Below, one piece after another: positions 17,252-27,161 of a DNA stretch of 64,000 nt (positions are counted from its first letter, which is position 1; the number at the start of each line of letters is the position of its first letter). Source of the DNA: Bacteroidota bacterium (lineage in GTDB: Bacteria > Bacteroidota > Bacteroidia > AKYH767-A > 2013-40CM-41-45). The stretch covers positions 1 to 64,000 of the forward strand of contig JAPLDA010000023.1 in assembly GCA_026391945.1 (NCBI GenBank), in the 5' to 3' direction. Made by a program: the position numbers and the translations under genes. The notes beneath the pieces were generated by a model that had not been told where the DNA came from, did not search any database, and worked only from the letters and a program-made list of their open reading frames with translations.

Positions 17252-20200
17252 TCAGTTGATTTTTACGAATTTCTTCGTCACCGTTTTCATATCGGTTTCA
17301 ATTGAAATCATGTAAACACCGGCCGGAAAAGATTTAATATTGAAAGAAAACAGTTGGGTTTTGCCAGGTGATTTCTCTATCGTTTCTGCTAACTTTTCTC
17401 CCAGGATATTTCTAAGCTCAATCCCGATTTTTTTATTTGGGTTGGTTTCAAGTTCAACGTACAGCATATCAGAAGCCGGGTTTGGAAACAGGTGAACAAA
17501 ATCGTTCTCGTTAACCGAAAGTATTCCTACAGTAGAAACGATGTATGGTTGTGATGCAGATGAACATCCATTCGCATCATAAACCGTCACCGAATAAGTC
17601 CCGGGAATGGCTGCAACATAAAATTGGTTTGTTTCGCCAGACAGCAGCACGCCGTTGTAATTCCATTGGTATCCATAATATGCCGGAACAAAAAGTGTGT
17701 CTCCTGCCTGGTAAATGACAGGGGCAGAAGGAGCTACATTCACATGAATAAATCCGGGTAAAAACAACGTGTCAAATTGCCCGGGATTGGATGCAATTAA
17801 TGTTACATCATAATTGCCGGAACCGGCATAACAAATATTTGTTGGGTTGATGGCATTTGAAAAAGAGGGCGTTGCTCCCGGAAAAAGCCAATGAAGCGCA
17901 GTCATGTTCTGGGACAAGCTAACAAAGGTGAGGCAGCTTCCGGAGCAAACCGTTGTGTCGCTGCAAATAAAATCAGCCACCGGCTGCAAACAACCATTTA
18001 CATGAATGACATTGGAATCTGTTCGCAGGGAAGTACAGTGACCATTTGATACACTCAGTGAAACGGTGTAAGAACCCGGCATAGAATAACAAATGTTGCC
18101 CGGAACCTGGTTCACTGAAGAGGATGGTGTTGCTCCTGGAAATGACCATAGCCACGACGTTACATTTCCGCCGGAAGAATCCTGGAATAAAATACATTGA
18201 TGCGGGCAAATGGATGATTGTGATGCTGAAAAATTTGCGAACGGTGTGTTGTAAATCGTAACGGCATTGACAATGGCCATGGATTGCACACAACCATTTG
18301 ATGAAACAGCATCAAGCATAACGGTGTAATTGCCGGGTGTTGTATACAAATGATTGGGTTGGGCTGATGCGGATGCTGACCCATCACCAAATGACCACAT
18401 GTATGAAATCGCTCCCGAGGAACTATTCGTAAAAAAAACAGTGAGTGAATCGCATGCCGATGATCCGCTGGCAGAAAAATTGACCGATGGAATATCATAT
18501 ATTGTAATTGGATGCGTAATCGAATCCATGCACCCCAACTGGTTCGTCACCATTAATTTTACGGGATAATTTCCGGCAGTCAAATAAAAATGATCCGGGT
18601 TCACCAAAGATGAATGCACACCTGTGTCGCCGAAATCCCATGAGTAGCTCACGATCATTGCTCCGTTGGAATTGGAAGCGTTGAGAAAATGAACGGTATC
18701 GTTCAGGCAAACCGATGATGCGTTAAATGCTGCCATTGGTTTTGGATTCACAACAACGAGGTTTGCCATAGTATCAACGGCTGAACAACTTCCGGTGGTG
18801 CCCGACAGAACAACAGAATAGGTTCCCGGAGAAGAATAAACATGTGTGGGGTTGGTGAGTATTGAACCTGTTCCATCGCCAAAATCCCAATTATAAAAAG
18901 ACGCGCCTGAACTGTTATTCATAAAGGTCACCGAAAGCTCACCGCAACCTACCGTTGAATCCGGAGAAAAATTTATTGCCGGGGCAGGATTTATTGCCAG
19001 ACCCAAACTAATTGAATCTACGCAGCCCGCATTGTTGGTAACCATCAACTGTACCTGGAAATTTCCTGCCGACGAATAAAAATAGTTCGGAGATGCGAGT
19101 GCAGAGGTGCCGGCTCCATCACCAAAATCCCAATGATGCGAAGAAACAGGCTGACCGTTCCCGGTTGACAAATCAATGAAGCGGACCGTGTCGCCGTAGC
19201 AAACCGGCGATGCCTGGAAGGCGGCTGTGGGCAATGGGTTTACGTGAATTAAATGAACGATGCTGTCAGTAACCGTACAGCCATTCACTGATGTGGCCGT
19301 TAAACTCACCGTATAGTTTCCCGGTGAATTATATTGATGCGTCGGCGCGATCGCAGTCGATGTGCTTCCGTCTCCAAAAATCCAGGTGTAAATGCTTCCG
19401 TTGGTTGTATTGTTTGCAAAAGCTGTTGTCAAATTTCCGCAACCGGAGACTGTATCAGAAAAAAAAGAAACAGAAGGATTTTCAAAAACAAGAACCGGCT
19501 GTGTAAATGTTGACGAACATCCTAAATTATCCCGGACAGTCACGCTTGCATTGTATGTGGAGGCTGCACCATAAACGTAAGAGGTGTTTTGCGATGATGC
19601 CGTTCCGGAGCCATCACCAAAATTCCATTGCCAGGAAGAAACAACACCCAGTGACGATGTTGCAGTTGCCGAAAACATGATCGCTGTTCCAAGGCATTCA
19701 GGGGAAAAAGAAAATACCGGTTGTACCTGGTCAACATTTACAACGATCTTCTGACGGAATGTACCCGGACAAATTCCTGCATAAAAATTTGTGGTGGAAG
19801 CAAGAGCTGGTGTCGTAAAATTATTTCCTGTTCCAAGTAAGTTTCCTCCCGTTTCATTGTCATACCAGGCGATCACAGATCCAACCGGTATAACACCAAT
19901 TGCAGATGCGTGCAAGGTCACATAGTTTCCGGAACAAATGGTGGTGTCACTTGTGATGATATCATAATTACCGATGACTGCATTATTAATTCCCACGCCG
20001 CCTTTGGTGGCGCCGTTCGGTGGAAATTCCGTCAGGCTGAAAGAATTTGTTGTTCCGTTGTTACCACCATTTACAGTTTTTGAAATGGTGCCGTTTGAGA
20101 TGGCAATATAGCCACCACCTCCGCCTGCACCGGGACCTTCTGCTTCCTGGTTAAAAGCATTGATGGTCTGGTTCCCGCCATTTCCACCATTGGCTGCAGC

Positions 20201-21496
20201 AGAAATACCAGTTAATGATCCTATGGAATTCAGGATGATTGTTCCACCGCCACCGCCACCGCCTGCTCCGTCGGTGCCATTGTTAGCAGAAGTATTTATT
20301 CCGTCGCCGCCATTTGCGATGAACTGTCCGGTTCCTGAAACTGTTCCATAACCGGTGAGATAAATTATTCCGCCGCCATTTCCGCCACCACCGCCTTTGT
20401 TGTCATTCTGATCGCCGGCCCCGCCGCCACCTCCAATAAATATTTTTCCTGTAGAATAATCGAGGGGGCGACCACCAAGTCCTCCGTTATAATCTCTTTT
20501 GTCGCCACCCCACGCTGTATTGTTTGGCGGTGTGACCAGTGCATTCTGATTCGTCGCTGAAAATGTATATCCGCCTCTGCCACCTCCGGAACTGGCAAGT
20601 GCAGCAAACCCATTGAACTCAAGATTCCATGCGGCAATCCAGGATGTATTGCTCACATCCGGGCAACCCTTTCCATTATAAGCATTGATGTCTCCTGCAT
20701 TTGCACCGCCGCCGCCGCCTGAATTATGAGCATCAGCACCGCCGCCGCCATTGGCTGCTGCACCACGGCAGTATCTTCCTCCTAATTGATCGTACACGGT
20801 TTCAAAACCGGCAACTCCTTCACCTTTTTCTGCACCAAGATCTCCGGTGGGCCAATAGGTATTGTTGACTCCGTAGGACGATAAATTTTCATTGAGTATG
20901 CCACCCCGGAATCCCTTTCCCGACACGTCAATTTTTCCTGATCCATTCAGAAGAGTGTTTCCAGACACTTCAATTGCAACGACACCGCCGACCGATCCGT
21001 TCCATGTGGAACCTGTGACCGACGAGGCATTGTTCACTGTCAGCGATGCGTAGCGTGGAACCCTTATCACCTGTACTTTTCCGGAAGAAGAGTAATGGTG
21101 TTGCAACGGACAGTTGAGGTTGATAGTCGTCTGACCGGGAACCCCCGCCACTTCACAGAATTCATAGTTGCCACAATTATTATAATTGAGTATTTCACCA
21201 TAGGTGCTATCCATGGCAACTTTAATAGTTGCTCCCTGTATTTGAATGATCATGATCAAATCACCTGCAGAAAGAGGGGCTGGAAAAACACTGTTAGCAT
21301 TCAGGCTGCTGTTTGAAACCGAAAGTGATGTGCTGCCTGCAAAAACATCGGCGGAAAGTGTCGTGTATTCATTCACAATTAGGTTTTGTGATGAAACTGT
21401 TTTTGAGCCGTCTTTGCCTCTCTGTGCAAAAAGTGACGACCCCACCAGTATCAGCAGGCACGCACACATAAAAGTTATCCCGGTAGTTTTTTTCAT
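17252..21496 (-). CDS. Secreted PKD-repeat protein with type IX secretion sorting domain
   Basis: 1414 residues. Signal peptide MKKTTGITFMCACLLILVG...FAQ; a glycine-rich, repeat-like region (about 170-500, many GGGGG runs) suggesting a beta-solenoid or elastic stalk; an Ig-like segment (about 515-590); then about eight PKD modules marked by WxFGDGS-type cores (residues about 595-1240, the last two degenerate to WSFPGATPS and WLFPGATPS); and a C-terminal T9SS type A sorting domain (LFPNPASDMLYVELE ... FPAGVYMISIET ... KKFVKIN). Known: such proteins are exported by the type IX system and anchored to the surface. Role in adhesion or gliding is inferred. Stand-alone gene. Confidence 0.9.
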   Translation of the reverse strand: MKKTTGITFMCACLLILVGSSLFAQRGKDGSKTVSSQNLIVNEYTTLSADVFAGSTSLSVSNSSLNANSVFPAPLSAGDLIMIIQIQGATIKVAMDSTYGEILNYNNCGNYEFCEVAGVPGQTTINLNCPLQHHYSSSGKVQVIRVPRYASLTVNNASSVTGSTWNGSVGGVVAIEVSGNTLLNGSGKIDVSGKGFRGGILNENLSSYGVNNTYWPTGDLGAEKGEGVAGFETVYDQLGGRYCRGAAANGGGGADAHNSGGGGGANAGDINAYNGKGCPDVSNTSWIAAWNLEFNGFAALASSGGGRGGYTFSATNQNALVTPPNNTAWGGDKRDYNGGLGGRPLDYSTGKIFIGGGGGAGDQNDNKGGGGGNGGGIIYLTGYGTVSGTGQFIANGGDGINTSANNGTDGAGGGGGGGTIILNSIGSLTGISAAANGGNGGNQTINAFNQEAEGPGAGGGGGYIAISNGTISKTVNGGNNGTTNSFSLTEFPPNGATKGGVGINNAVIGNYDIITSDTTICSGNYVTLHASAIGVIPVGSVIAWYDNETGGNLLGTGNNFTTPALASTTNFYAGICPGTFRQKIVVNVDQVQPVFSFSPECLGTAIMFSATATSSLGVVSSWQWNFGDGSGTASSQNTSYVYGAASTYNASVTVRDNLGCSSTFTQPVLVFENPSVSFFSDTVSGCGNLTTAFANNTTNGSIYTWIFGDGSTSTAIAPTHQYNSPGNYTVSLTATSVNGCTVTDSIVHLIHVNPLPTAAFQASPVCYGDTVRFIDLSTGNGQPVSSHHWDFGDGAGTSALASPNYFYSSAGNFQVQLMVTNNAGCVDSISLGLAINPAPAINFSPDSTVGCGELSVTFMNNSSGASFYNWDFGDGTGSILTNPTHVYSSPGTYSVVLSGTTGSCSAVDTMANLVVVNPKPMAAFNASSVCLNDTVHFLNASNSNGAMIVSYSWDFGDTGVHSSLVNPDHFYLTAGNYPVKLMVTNQLGCMDSITHPITIYDIPSVNFSASGSSACDSLTVFFTNSSSGAISYMWSFGDGSASASAQPNHLYTTPGNYTVMLDAVSSNGCVQSMAIVNAVTIYNTPFANFSASQSSICPHQCILFQDSSGGNVTSWLWSFPGATPSSSVNQVPGNICYSMPGSYTVSLSVSNGHCTSLRTDSNVIHVNGCLQPVADFICSDTTVCSGSCLTFVSLSQNMTALHWLFPGATPSFSNAINPTNICYAGSGNYDVTLIASNPGQFDTLFLPGFIHVNVAPSAPVIYQAGDTLFVPAYYGYQWNYNGVLLSGETNQFYVAAIPGTYSVTVYDANGCSSASQPYIVSTVGILSVNENDFVHLFPNPASDMLYVELETNPNKKIGIELRNILGEKLAETIEKSPGKTQLFSFNIKSFPAGVYMISIETDMKTVTKKFVKIN

Positions 21497-21638
21497 TACT
21501 GGCTGTTGGGTGATGGTCGGCGATTACCTGGCTATATTCCTTTTATCACCCCGATATCCGAAGCAAATTAAGAAAAATGCAATGATCAAATTTGGATATT
21601 TTATGAATGCCTCCAATGGGTTAAAAGATCCTGAAGGA

Positions 21639-22739
21639 TTATTCCCACTTGAATACTTTCACGGCAAGAACATAAACGGCAACGCCCCAGAGTGAAACAA
21701 TCCCAATCTGGTGGCCGACACTTAAAAGGCCGGCTCCTTCAAAGGCCACTTTTCTCATCGCATCATTCAGGTAAGTGAGTGGAAGAATGTTACAAATAGG
21801 CTGAAGCCAGGAAGGAAAAGCCGAGATCGAAAAAAATGTACCCGACAATAAAAATTGCGGAAGTGTGATGATGTTGGCTATTGGCGGAACGGCGCTTTCG
21901 TTCCTTGCGATTCCGGAAACCGCAAAGCCAAAGCCCATGAAAACAATCAGGCCCAATGTTGAAAGAACAAGCATGTTAATGACGGTGATCACTCCATGAA
22001 TCAAAGTAAAATGAAAGGCATAGTGCCCGATTAATATGATGATGAGTGCGCCCGTGAGCGCGAAAATCAGCCGGCTTAATGCTTCACCCAAAACAATGTA
22101 TGGCCGCTGTATAGGCGTTGCAAAAAATCTTTTGATGACAAGTGTCTGCCGTAGGCTGAGAAAAACGAAAGCTGTTCCAAAAACACCGGAACTTAACAGG
22201 GAAAAACCAAGCTGGCCGGGAAGTATGAAGTCAATGGTTTTATATTCCCTGATGCTTACTTCTTTTTCTTTCAACTCGGCAATGGAAGGAACTTTTGCAA
22301 TGACTGTATTGATGTTGTAAAAAATATTGTTCAATACTGATTTTAGAATATTGCCTCTTTCACGTGATGCATTCGTGGTTTCCAGGTAAACCAGGTACTG
22401 CGGCATCGTACTTTCGCTGTTTATTTTTACACTCAGTGTGGCATCAATCCTTCCTTTTTCAAGACTGCTTTTCATTTCCGATTCCGACAACGAGGTGTCG
22501 AGCCTGATCACAGGAACATTCAGCAAGGCCTGGTAAACCGGGTTGTTTTTATCACAATCTTTTTTCACTGCAACGTCCACTGAAAAAACACCGCCGCCGA
22601 TGAATCCGAAAACGATAATAAAAATCAAGGGGAAGGCAAGGGTAAATACTACCGCCGACGGACTCCTTGTAATTGAACGCAGGCTTGCTCTTGTGATGGC
22701 GAGCATGGCCCTTAGCTGACTGTATTTTATTTCCTGCAT
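21639..22739 (-). CDS. ABC-2 type transporter permease
   Basis: 366 residues with the ABC-2 permease plan: one N-terminal membrane helix (AVVFTLAFPLIFIIVFGFIGGG), a large extracytoplasmic domain (about 50-180), then five membrane helices (about 185-360), including the family motif FLLSGTFFSISAFPSWLQPICNILPLTYL (loop plus helix typical of DrrB-like exporters). It is the membrane half of an exporter with the ATPase gene 39 bases upstream on the same strand. Cargo unknown (drug, lipid or polysaccharide are the family options). Confidence 0.9.
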   Translation of the reverse strand: MQEIKYSQLRAMLAITRASLRSITRSPSAVVFTLAFPLIFIIVFGFIGGGVFSVDVAVKKDCDKNNPVYQALLNVPVIRLDTSLSESEMKSSLEKGRIDATLSVKINSESTMPQYLVYLETTNASRERGNILKSVLNNIFYNINTVIAKVPSIAELKEKEVSIREYKTIDFILPGQLGFSLLSSGVFGTAFVFLSLRQTLVIKRFFATPIQRPYIVLGEALSRLIFALTGALIIILIGHYAFHFTLIHGVITVINMLVLSTLGLIVFMGFGFAVSGIARNESAVPPIANIITLPQFLLSGTFFSISAFPSWLQPICNILPLTYLNDAMRKVAFEGAGLLSVGHQIGIVSLWGVAVYVLAVKVFKWE

Positions 22740-22778
22740 GTGTATGGTCCGCGTAAAATTATGATCGGCTTTAAAAAA

Positions 22779-23546
22779 TTATTCATCCCTCCATTCATGA
22801 CCTGTTAACGACAGAAATACGTCTTCCAGGTTTGCCTGTTTCACTTCTTTCTTTCTTTCAAATCCCTTCGAAACAAGGTCATCAATTAATTTGTCGGGAG
22901 TATCGAGTGCGATGATCCTGCCCTTTTCAACAATGGCAACCCGATCGCACAGATTTTCCGCTTCATCCATATAATGAGTGGTAATCACCACCGTTGTTCC
23001 TTTGTCCCGTATTTGCCTGATCAGATCCCATAAATTTCTTCTTGCCTGCGGATCAAGTCCTGTTGTGGGTTCATCAAGGAAAACAATTTTCGGTTGGTTG
23101 ATCAGGGTAGTACAAATGGAAAAACGTTGCTTCTGACCACCGGAAAGTTCTTTGTACTTTGCCTTTCCCCGGTCTTCAAGTCCAACCAGCCCCAGCATTT
23201 CTTTCGGATCTATTTTCACATTGTAAAGACCGGAAAACAGACGGAGTAATTCAAGCAGGGTGAGGCTTGGATAGTAACCGGCTGATTGCAACTGAACGCC
23301 AATGAATTTTTTGATGGCATTGGCGTCTTTGTCAACAGAAAGTCCTTCCACCGTAACCTGGCCGGAAGTTTTTTCACGTAACGTCTCGATGATTTCAAGT
23401 GTCGTCGTTTTGCCGGCACCGTTGGGCCCGAGTAACCCGAAAATTTCTCCTTCGTAAACATCAAAACTGATCCCGTTCACAGCATGAATCTGCGAATAAT
23501 GTTTCACGAGGTTTCTTACCTGTATGATGGCGTTGGACTGGTTCAA
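22779..23546 (-). CDS. ABC transporter ATP-binding protein
   Basis: 255 residues, single nucleotide-binding domain: Walker A GLLGPNGAGKTTT (about residue 35), Q-loop GVQLQSAGYYP, signature LSGGQKQR, Walker B KIVFLDEPTTGLDPQAR and H-loop VITTHYMDEAE. Belongs to the DrrA/CcmA-like group that pairs with ABC-2 permeases. Transcribed just ahead of its permease with a 39-base gap. Divergent from the barrel-like gene at 23660. Confidence 0.94.
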   Translation of the reverse strand: MNQSNAIIQVRNLVKHYSQIHAVNGISFDVYEGEIFGLLGPNGAGKTTTLEIIETLREKTSGQVTVEGLSVDKDANAIKKFIGVQLQSAGYYPSLTLLELLRLFSGLYNVKIDPKEMLGLVGLEDRGKAKYKELSGGQKQRFSICTTLINQPKIVFLDEPTTGLDPQARRNLWDLIRQIRDKGTTVVITTHYMDEAENLCDRVAIVEKGRIIALDTPDKLIDDLVSKGFERKKEVKQANLEDVFLSLTGHEWRDE

Positions 23547-23659
23547 AATTCAGAAAATTATGGTGCGAAACTACTATATTTTTTTCAGGTGAAATCATCG
23601 CCTGGTGAATACAAAAATCTTTTTACCAAACAGTCCCATATCTTGAATATATTTATCCT

Positions 23660-24496
23660 GTGAAAAAAAATCCATCTTCTTTCGTTATCCTGCTCCTTGT
23701 TCTCCTTTTTCCGGTTCATTTGAAAGCCGGCGACCATGGCCCTGTGACAAGCGACACCACCTTAACCCGGACTCTTTTGATATCAGCTGATTACGGCACG
23801 AACAAAACATATCTCGGCAGGTCTTCCAGCGTAAACCAGGTTTATGTATCATCATCGGTCTCATACGAATCACCTTCCGGTTTTTTTGCAGGGATTGAAG
23901 CGTACCGGCTTTTGCAGCCAAGGAACCGTTGGGAGGAATTCGATATTCATGCAGGGTGGGATTTTTTTCTCTTCAGAAAAAGTGTGGAGGCTTCCGCCAG
24001 CTACAGCCATTCAGGATACGGAAAGCAAAGCCAGCAGATCACTTCTTCATTAAACAACAACCTGGAGTTTACGCTGGGAAAAAATTTCAGGGTCGTGAAA
24101 TCAAAACTATTCCTCGATTTTGATTTTGGGAATGGGAGCAAAGATTTCAGCATTGCCCTTGATGAATCGCATGATTTTGTTTTCGAAAATCTTTTTGCTG
24201 AAGAAGACCAGCTGAAAGTAAAACCATTGATAAGCCTGGGTGCCGGAACGCTGAATTTTTACCGGCTGTATCTGAAAAAACCATCTGAAAAACCATCGTT
24301 GCAAAACCTGGCCGCCACCATCGATACAAAGTTTGCGTTGACAGGCATTGAGTTTTCTCTTCCTCTTGAATATGATCTCGGAAGATTTTCCTTTGAACCC
24401 GCTGTTCATTACAACATTCCGCTGAACCAGCCAAAGAGGTTTAACTCAACACCCGTGACGTATTTCACTGTCTCGCTGGCCTATGCGATCATCTGA
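23660..24496 (+). CDS. Secreted protein of unknown function, probable outer-membrane barrel
   Basis: 278 residues. Signal peptide (MKKNPSSFVILLLVLLFPVHLKAG) then a mature part rich in amphipathic strands: LLISADYGTNKTYLGRS, VYVSSSVSYESPSGFFAGIEAY, KSVEASASYSHSGYG, with an aromatic finish VTYFTVSLAYAII. This is the look of an 8- to 12-strand outer-membrane barrel; no specific family is recognised. The start GTG/ATG choice is clear because the signal peptide begins at the first residue (GTG at 23660). Ends in front of a bidirectional terminator. Confidence 0.72.
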   Translation: MKKNPSSFVILLLVLLFPVHLKAGDHGPVTSDTTLTRTLLISADYGTNKTYLGRSSSVNQVYVSSSVSYESPSGFFAGIEAYRLLQPRNRWEEFDIHAGWDFFLFRKSVEASASYSHSGYGKQSQQITSSLNNNLEFTLGKNFRVVKSKLFLDFDFGNGSKDFSIALDESHDFVFENLFAEEDQLKVKPLISLGAGTLNFYRLYLKKPSEKPSLQNLAATIDTKFALTGIEFSLPLEYDLGRFSFEPAVHYNIPLNQPKRFNSTPVTYFTVSLAYAII

Positions 24497-24525
24497 TTGC
24501 GCCTTTTTGAAAACACGAAAGGTTT

Positions 24526-24560
24526 ATACCGATACGGTATCATACCTCCGCCAAGGCGGA
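24526..24560. terminator. Two dyads in a convergent intergenic gap (probable bidirectional terminator)
   Basis: ATACCG-ATA-CGGTAT (24526-24540) is a perfect palindrome, followed by TCCGCC-AA-GGCGGA (24547-24560). They lie between the convergent stops of the barrel-like gene and the LytTR regulator. The second hairpin resembles the CCGCC/GGCGG dyads near the tRNA-Asn gene. Confidence 0.5.
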
Positions 24561-24595
24561 TTGGATTATTTTATATTGAGTAATGGTATTGCTTT

Positions 24596-25732
24596 CTAAA
24601 AAAGATTCAGCCGGCTCATCAGGTTGTCTTTGTATGATTTGCCGATAGGAATCCTGTTTCCGTCGATGATGCAGGCGTTTTCTTCGAGCGCAGAAATTTT
24701 TTCCAGCTGAACGATGTACGAACGGTGCACCCTGGCAAAATTCAGCTGGGGAAGTTTTACTTCAATGTCTTTCATCGAACTGTGCAGGATAAACTGTTCC
24801 TTGGAAGACGTCTTGATGATGACATAATTATCAAGCGCTTCAATCCAGAGGATGTCCTGGAAATTAACTTTTACAAAACGTGAATCCTTTTTGACAAAGA
24901 AACTGTTGTTGGCATAAATGTTTTCGAGAAAATTGAATAGGTTTTTATCGGCGCTTGTTTCTGATACGGTATCCTTTTTCCCCGGTGATGTGAGCACAAA
25001 TGCGCATCCGTTAATTTTATTGTTCACTGTTAAGATGGGAAAAGTGTTGACGCTTACCTTGTGTTCCGAAACGCCGTTGGAGATGGCAAGCTCAGAGTCG
25101 TTTTCTTTTTTCTGAACCGTACCCACAACCGTGTGTGCAAGTGTTTTGATGGCATCCCTGGTTGCCTGGTTGCAATTTTTCATGGCCAGCCCGATGTCTT
25201 TTCCGAGCACTTCCTGCTTGAGCGATCCGGTGAGGGTTTCCGCCATGCGGTTCATGAAAATAATTTTTTCATTCGCATCGGTGATGATCACCGCCACATC
25301 GAGACTGTCGAGCGCCGTTGCAAAACGGTTTCCTTTATTTTGAATTTCGAGATCCTTCGTGTATTTGTAATGGGCAATTTCAATGGCCGTCCGGATATCG
25401 TCTTCTTCAAACGGTTTGATGATATAACCATACGGTTCGGTCAGCTTGGCTCTTTCAAGTGTGTTCTTGTCAGAAAATGCGGTGAGAAAAATAAAAGGTA
25501 TCTCATAGTTCTGGTGAATCTGCTCTGCCACCTGGATGCCGTCGAGGTCGCTTCCTTTTAAATTGATATCGAGCAGGATCAGGTCGGGGTTTAGTTTTTC
25601 GATGGAGTCGAGCGCCTTTTTTCCGTTTGAATAGGGATCAAAAGCTTCGTAGCCAAGTTTTTTAAGGATGTGCTGAATGTCTTTGGCAACGATGATCTCG
25701 TCTTCCACAATCATGATCTTGAGTGTATTCAT
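24596..25732 (-). CDS. LytTR-family response regulator with central PAS domain
   Basis: 378 residues from the preferred start MNTLKIMIVEDE at 25732 (an in-frame start 16 codons earlier exists but adds residues outside the fold). Receiver about 1-120 (acceptor Asp in LILLDINLKGSDLDG, Lys in YIIKPFEE), PAS-like domain about 130-260 (ATALDSLDVAVIITDANEKIIFMN), and a LytTR DNA-binding domain about 275-378 (FFVKKDSRFVKVNFQDILWIEALDNYV, FARVHRSYIVQ). Receiver-LytTR proteins bind promoter repeats as dimers. The kinase gene lies 64 bases upstream of this start on the same strand, so the two form a cognate pair. Confidence 0.92.
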   Translation of the reverse strand: MNTLKIMIVEDEIIVAKDIQHILKKLGYEAFDPYSNGKKALDSIEKLNPDLILLDINLKGSDLDGIQVAEQIHQNYEIPFIFLTAFSDKNTLERAKLTEPYGYIIKPFEEDDIRTAIEIAHYKYTKDLEIQNKGNRFATALDSLDVAVIITDANEKIIFMNRMAETLTGSLKQEVLGKDIGLAMKNCNQATRDAIKTLAHTVVGTVQKKENDSELAISNGVSEHKVSVNTFPILTVNNKINGCAFVLTSPGKKDTVSETSADKNLFNFLENIYANNSFFVKKDSRFVKVNFQDILWIEALDNYVIIKTSSKEQFILHSSMKDIEVKLPQLNFARVHRSYIVQLEKISALEENACIIDGNRIPIGKSYKDNLMSRLNLF

Positions 25733-25796
25733 AGTTTCAGGGTTACCTGTTGTACCCACATTCCAATGGTTTTGTTCCAATTTTTTTCAACCAATT

Positions 25797-27017
25797 TTAT
25801 GTGGAAGCGGCCTTGGGGTATTTAAAAAAAACTGAAAATTTAGTTCCCTTTTCACGTGAAACCTGTAGTTCCCCGTCGAGCTGATTGGCCAGCGCTGTGA
25901 TCAACTGCATGCCGAGTGATTCGGCGTGTTCCACATCAAAATTTTCTGGCAAACCGGCTCCGTCATCAGAAATGGACATCCTGATTTTCTGTTCCGGTAG
26001 TTTTTTCAATTCAATTTTTATTTCTCCTGTACGGTCTCCCGGAAAAGCATACTTCAGCGAGTTGGAAACAATTTCATTGATGAGCAATCCGCACGGCATG
26101 GCGGTATCCATATCAAAGGCGACATCATCTGCTTCAATCACCAGTTTTACACGGTCCGTTTTGTCGCCGTACGACTGAAATAAAAACTGGTTGAGTTTTT
26201 CAACGTATTCCCGGAAATTTATTTCCGTCAGTTCATCCGCCTGGTAAAATTTTTCATGCACCAATGCCATGGAACGAACACGGTTTTGCCCGTCCTTAAC
26301 GGCCTTCAGCGTTTGTTCGTCTTTGATGTAACCAGATTGAAGATTCAGCAGGCTGATGATGATCTGCAAATTATTTTTTACCCGGTGATGGATTTCTTTC
26401 AGGAGAATGTCCTTGTCGTGGAGTGACGCTTTGATTTTATTTTCCAGGATTTTGCTTGCCGTAATGTCGGTGTCAACAAATACCAGTTCCTTGAGATTAT
26501 TCCTTTCATCAAAAATCGGAGTTAAGGTAGAGCTGATCCACAAATCCGGATTGTGTGCGGAGTGAATGTTGGATTCAAAAATTTTAGATCTTTTTTCCCT
26601 CACCGCTTCCGCGATCACTTCCCGTACATTCTGATAAACCTGAATCTCGGAAACATTTTTCCCGATGATTTCATTGCCGCTTCCAATGATTCTTGAAAAA
26701 GCATCATTCACCCAGTAAATTTTTCCGGCAGCATCGGCAACCATTACGGCGTTGTCGGTTTTGCTTGCGACCAGAGAAAGTTTTTCCAGTTCAAAGTTTT
26801 TTTCAGACAGTTGTTTTGTTTTTATTTCCACACGTTCTTCCAGCAGTCGTCGTACCCTCCTGAACGTGCTGGTTCGCAACTTAAAATAAATGTAAATGGT
26901 TCCGAGGAACATCAGGAAGCTGATGGCGATCAGCCAGATGTCGCGCCAGGGTGTAGTGGAGTGGACGGGTTCAAAAACCGTCCCTGATAACAGAATAGTA
27001 AGACAAGCCATTGGCAA
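25797..27017 (-). CDS. PAS-containing HisKA_2-type sensor histidine kinase
   Basis: 406 residues. One membrane helix at about 28-46 (IWLIAISFLMFLGTIYIYF), coiled segment to 80, PAS domain about 80-190 (VMVADAAGKIYWVNDAFSRIIG), then the HisKA_2 box LLKEIHHRVKNNLQIIISLL (phospho-His in the HHRVKNN motif, about residue 213) and a HATPase (GLLINEIVSNSLKYAF, ISDDGAGLP). This is the kinase class that commonly signals to LytTR or CheY-like partners. It precedes the LytTR regulator as an operon. A parS-like CACGTG dyad lies inside the 3' end of this gene. Confidence 0.92.
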   Translation of the reverse strand: MPMACLTILLSGTVFEPVHSTTPWRDIWLIAISFLMFLGTIYIYFKLRTSTFRRVRRLLEERVEIKTKQLSEKNFELEKLSLVASKTDNAVMVADAAGKIYWVNDAFSRIIGSGNEIIGKNVSEIQVYQNVREVIAEAVREKRSKIFESNIHSAHNPDLWISSTLTPIFDERNNLKELVFVDTDITASKILENKIKASLHDKDILLKEIHHRVKNNLQIIISLLNLQSGYIKDEQTLKAVKDGQNRVRSMALVHEKFYQADELTEINFREYVEKLNQFLFQSYGDKTDRVKLVIEADDVAFDMDTAMPCGLLINEIVSNSLKYAFPGDRTGEIKIELKKLPEQKIRMSISDDGAGLPENFDVEHAESLGMQLITALANQLDGELQVSREKGTKFSVFFKYPKAAST

Positions 27018-27161
27018 AATGAAAGGAGAAAATAAAACTCCGCTTCCTTTTTACTCTAAACACTGAAAAATGTTTTATAAAAAGAGAACGTTGCCTTTGG
27101 ATTGGCCGGGTTAAAAACCAGTATGCGAATCACACAGGTCTTCGTTGAAATCAACTGCCGG

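Noticed and set aside
19291..21695. Antisense open frames over the PKD protein gene
   Set aside because: They mirror the glycine-rich and PKD repeats in other frames, have no start context or family match, and are shadows of the real gene.
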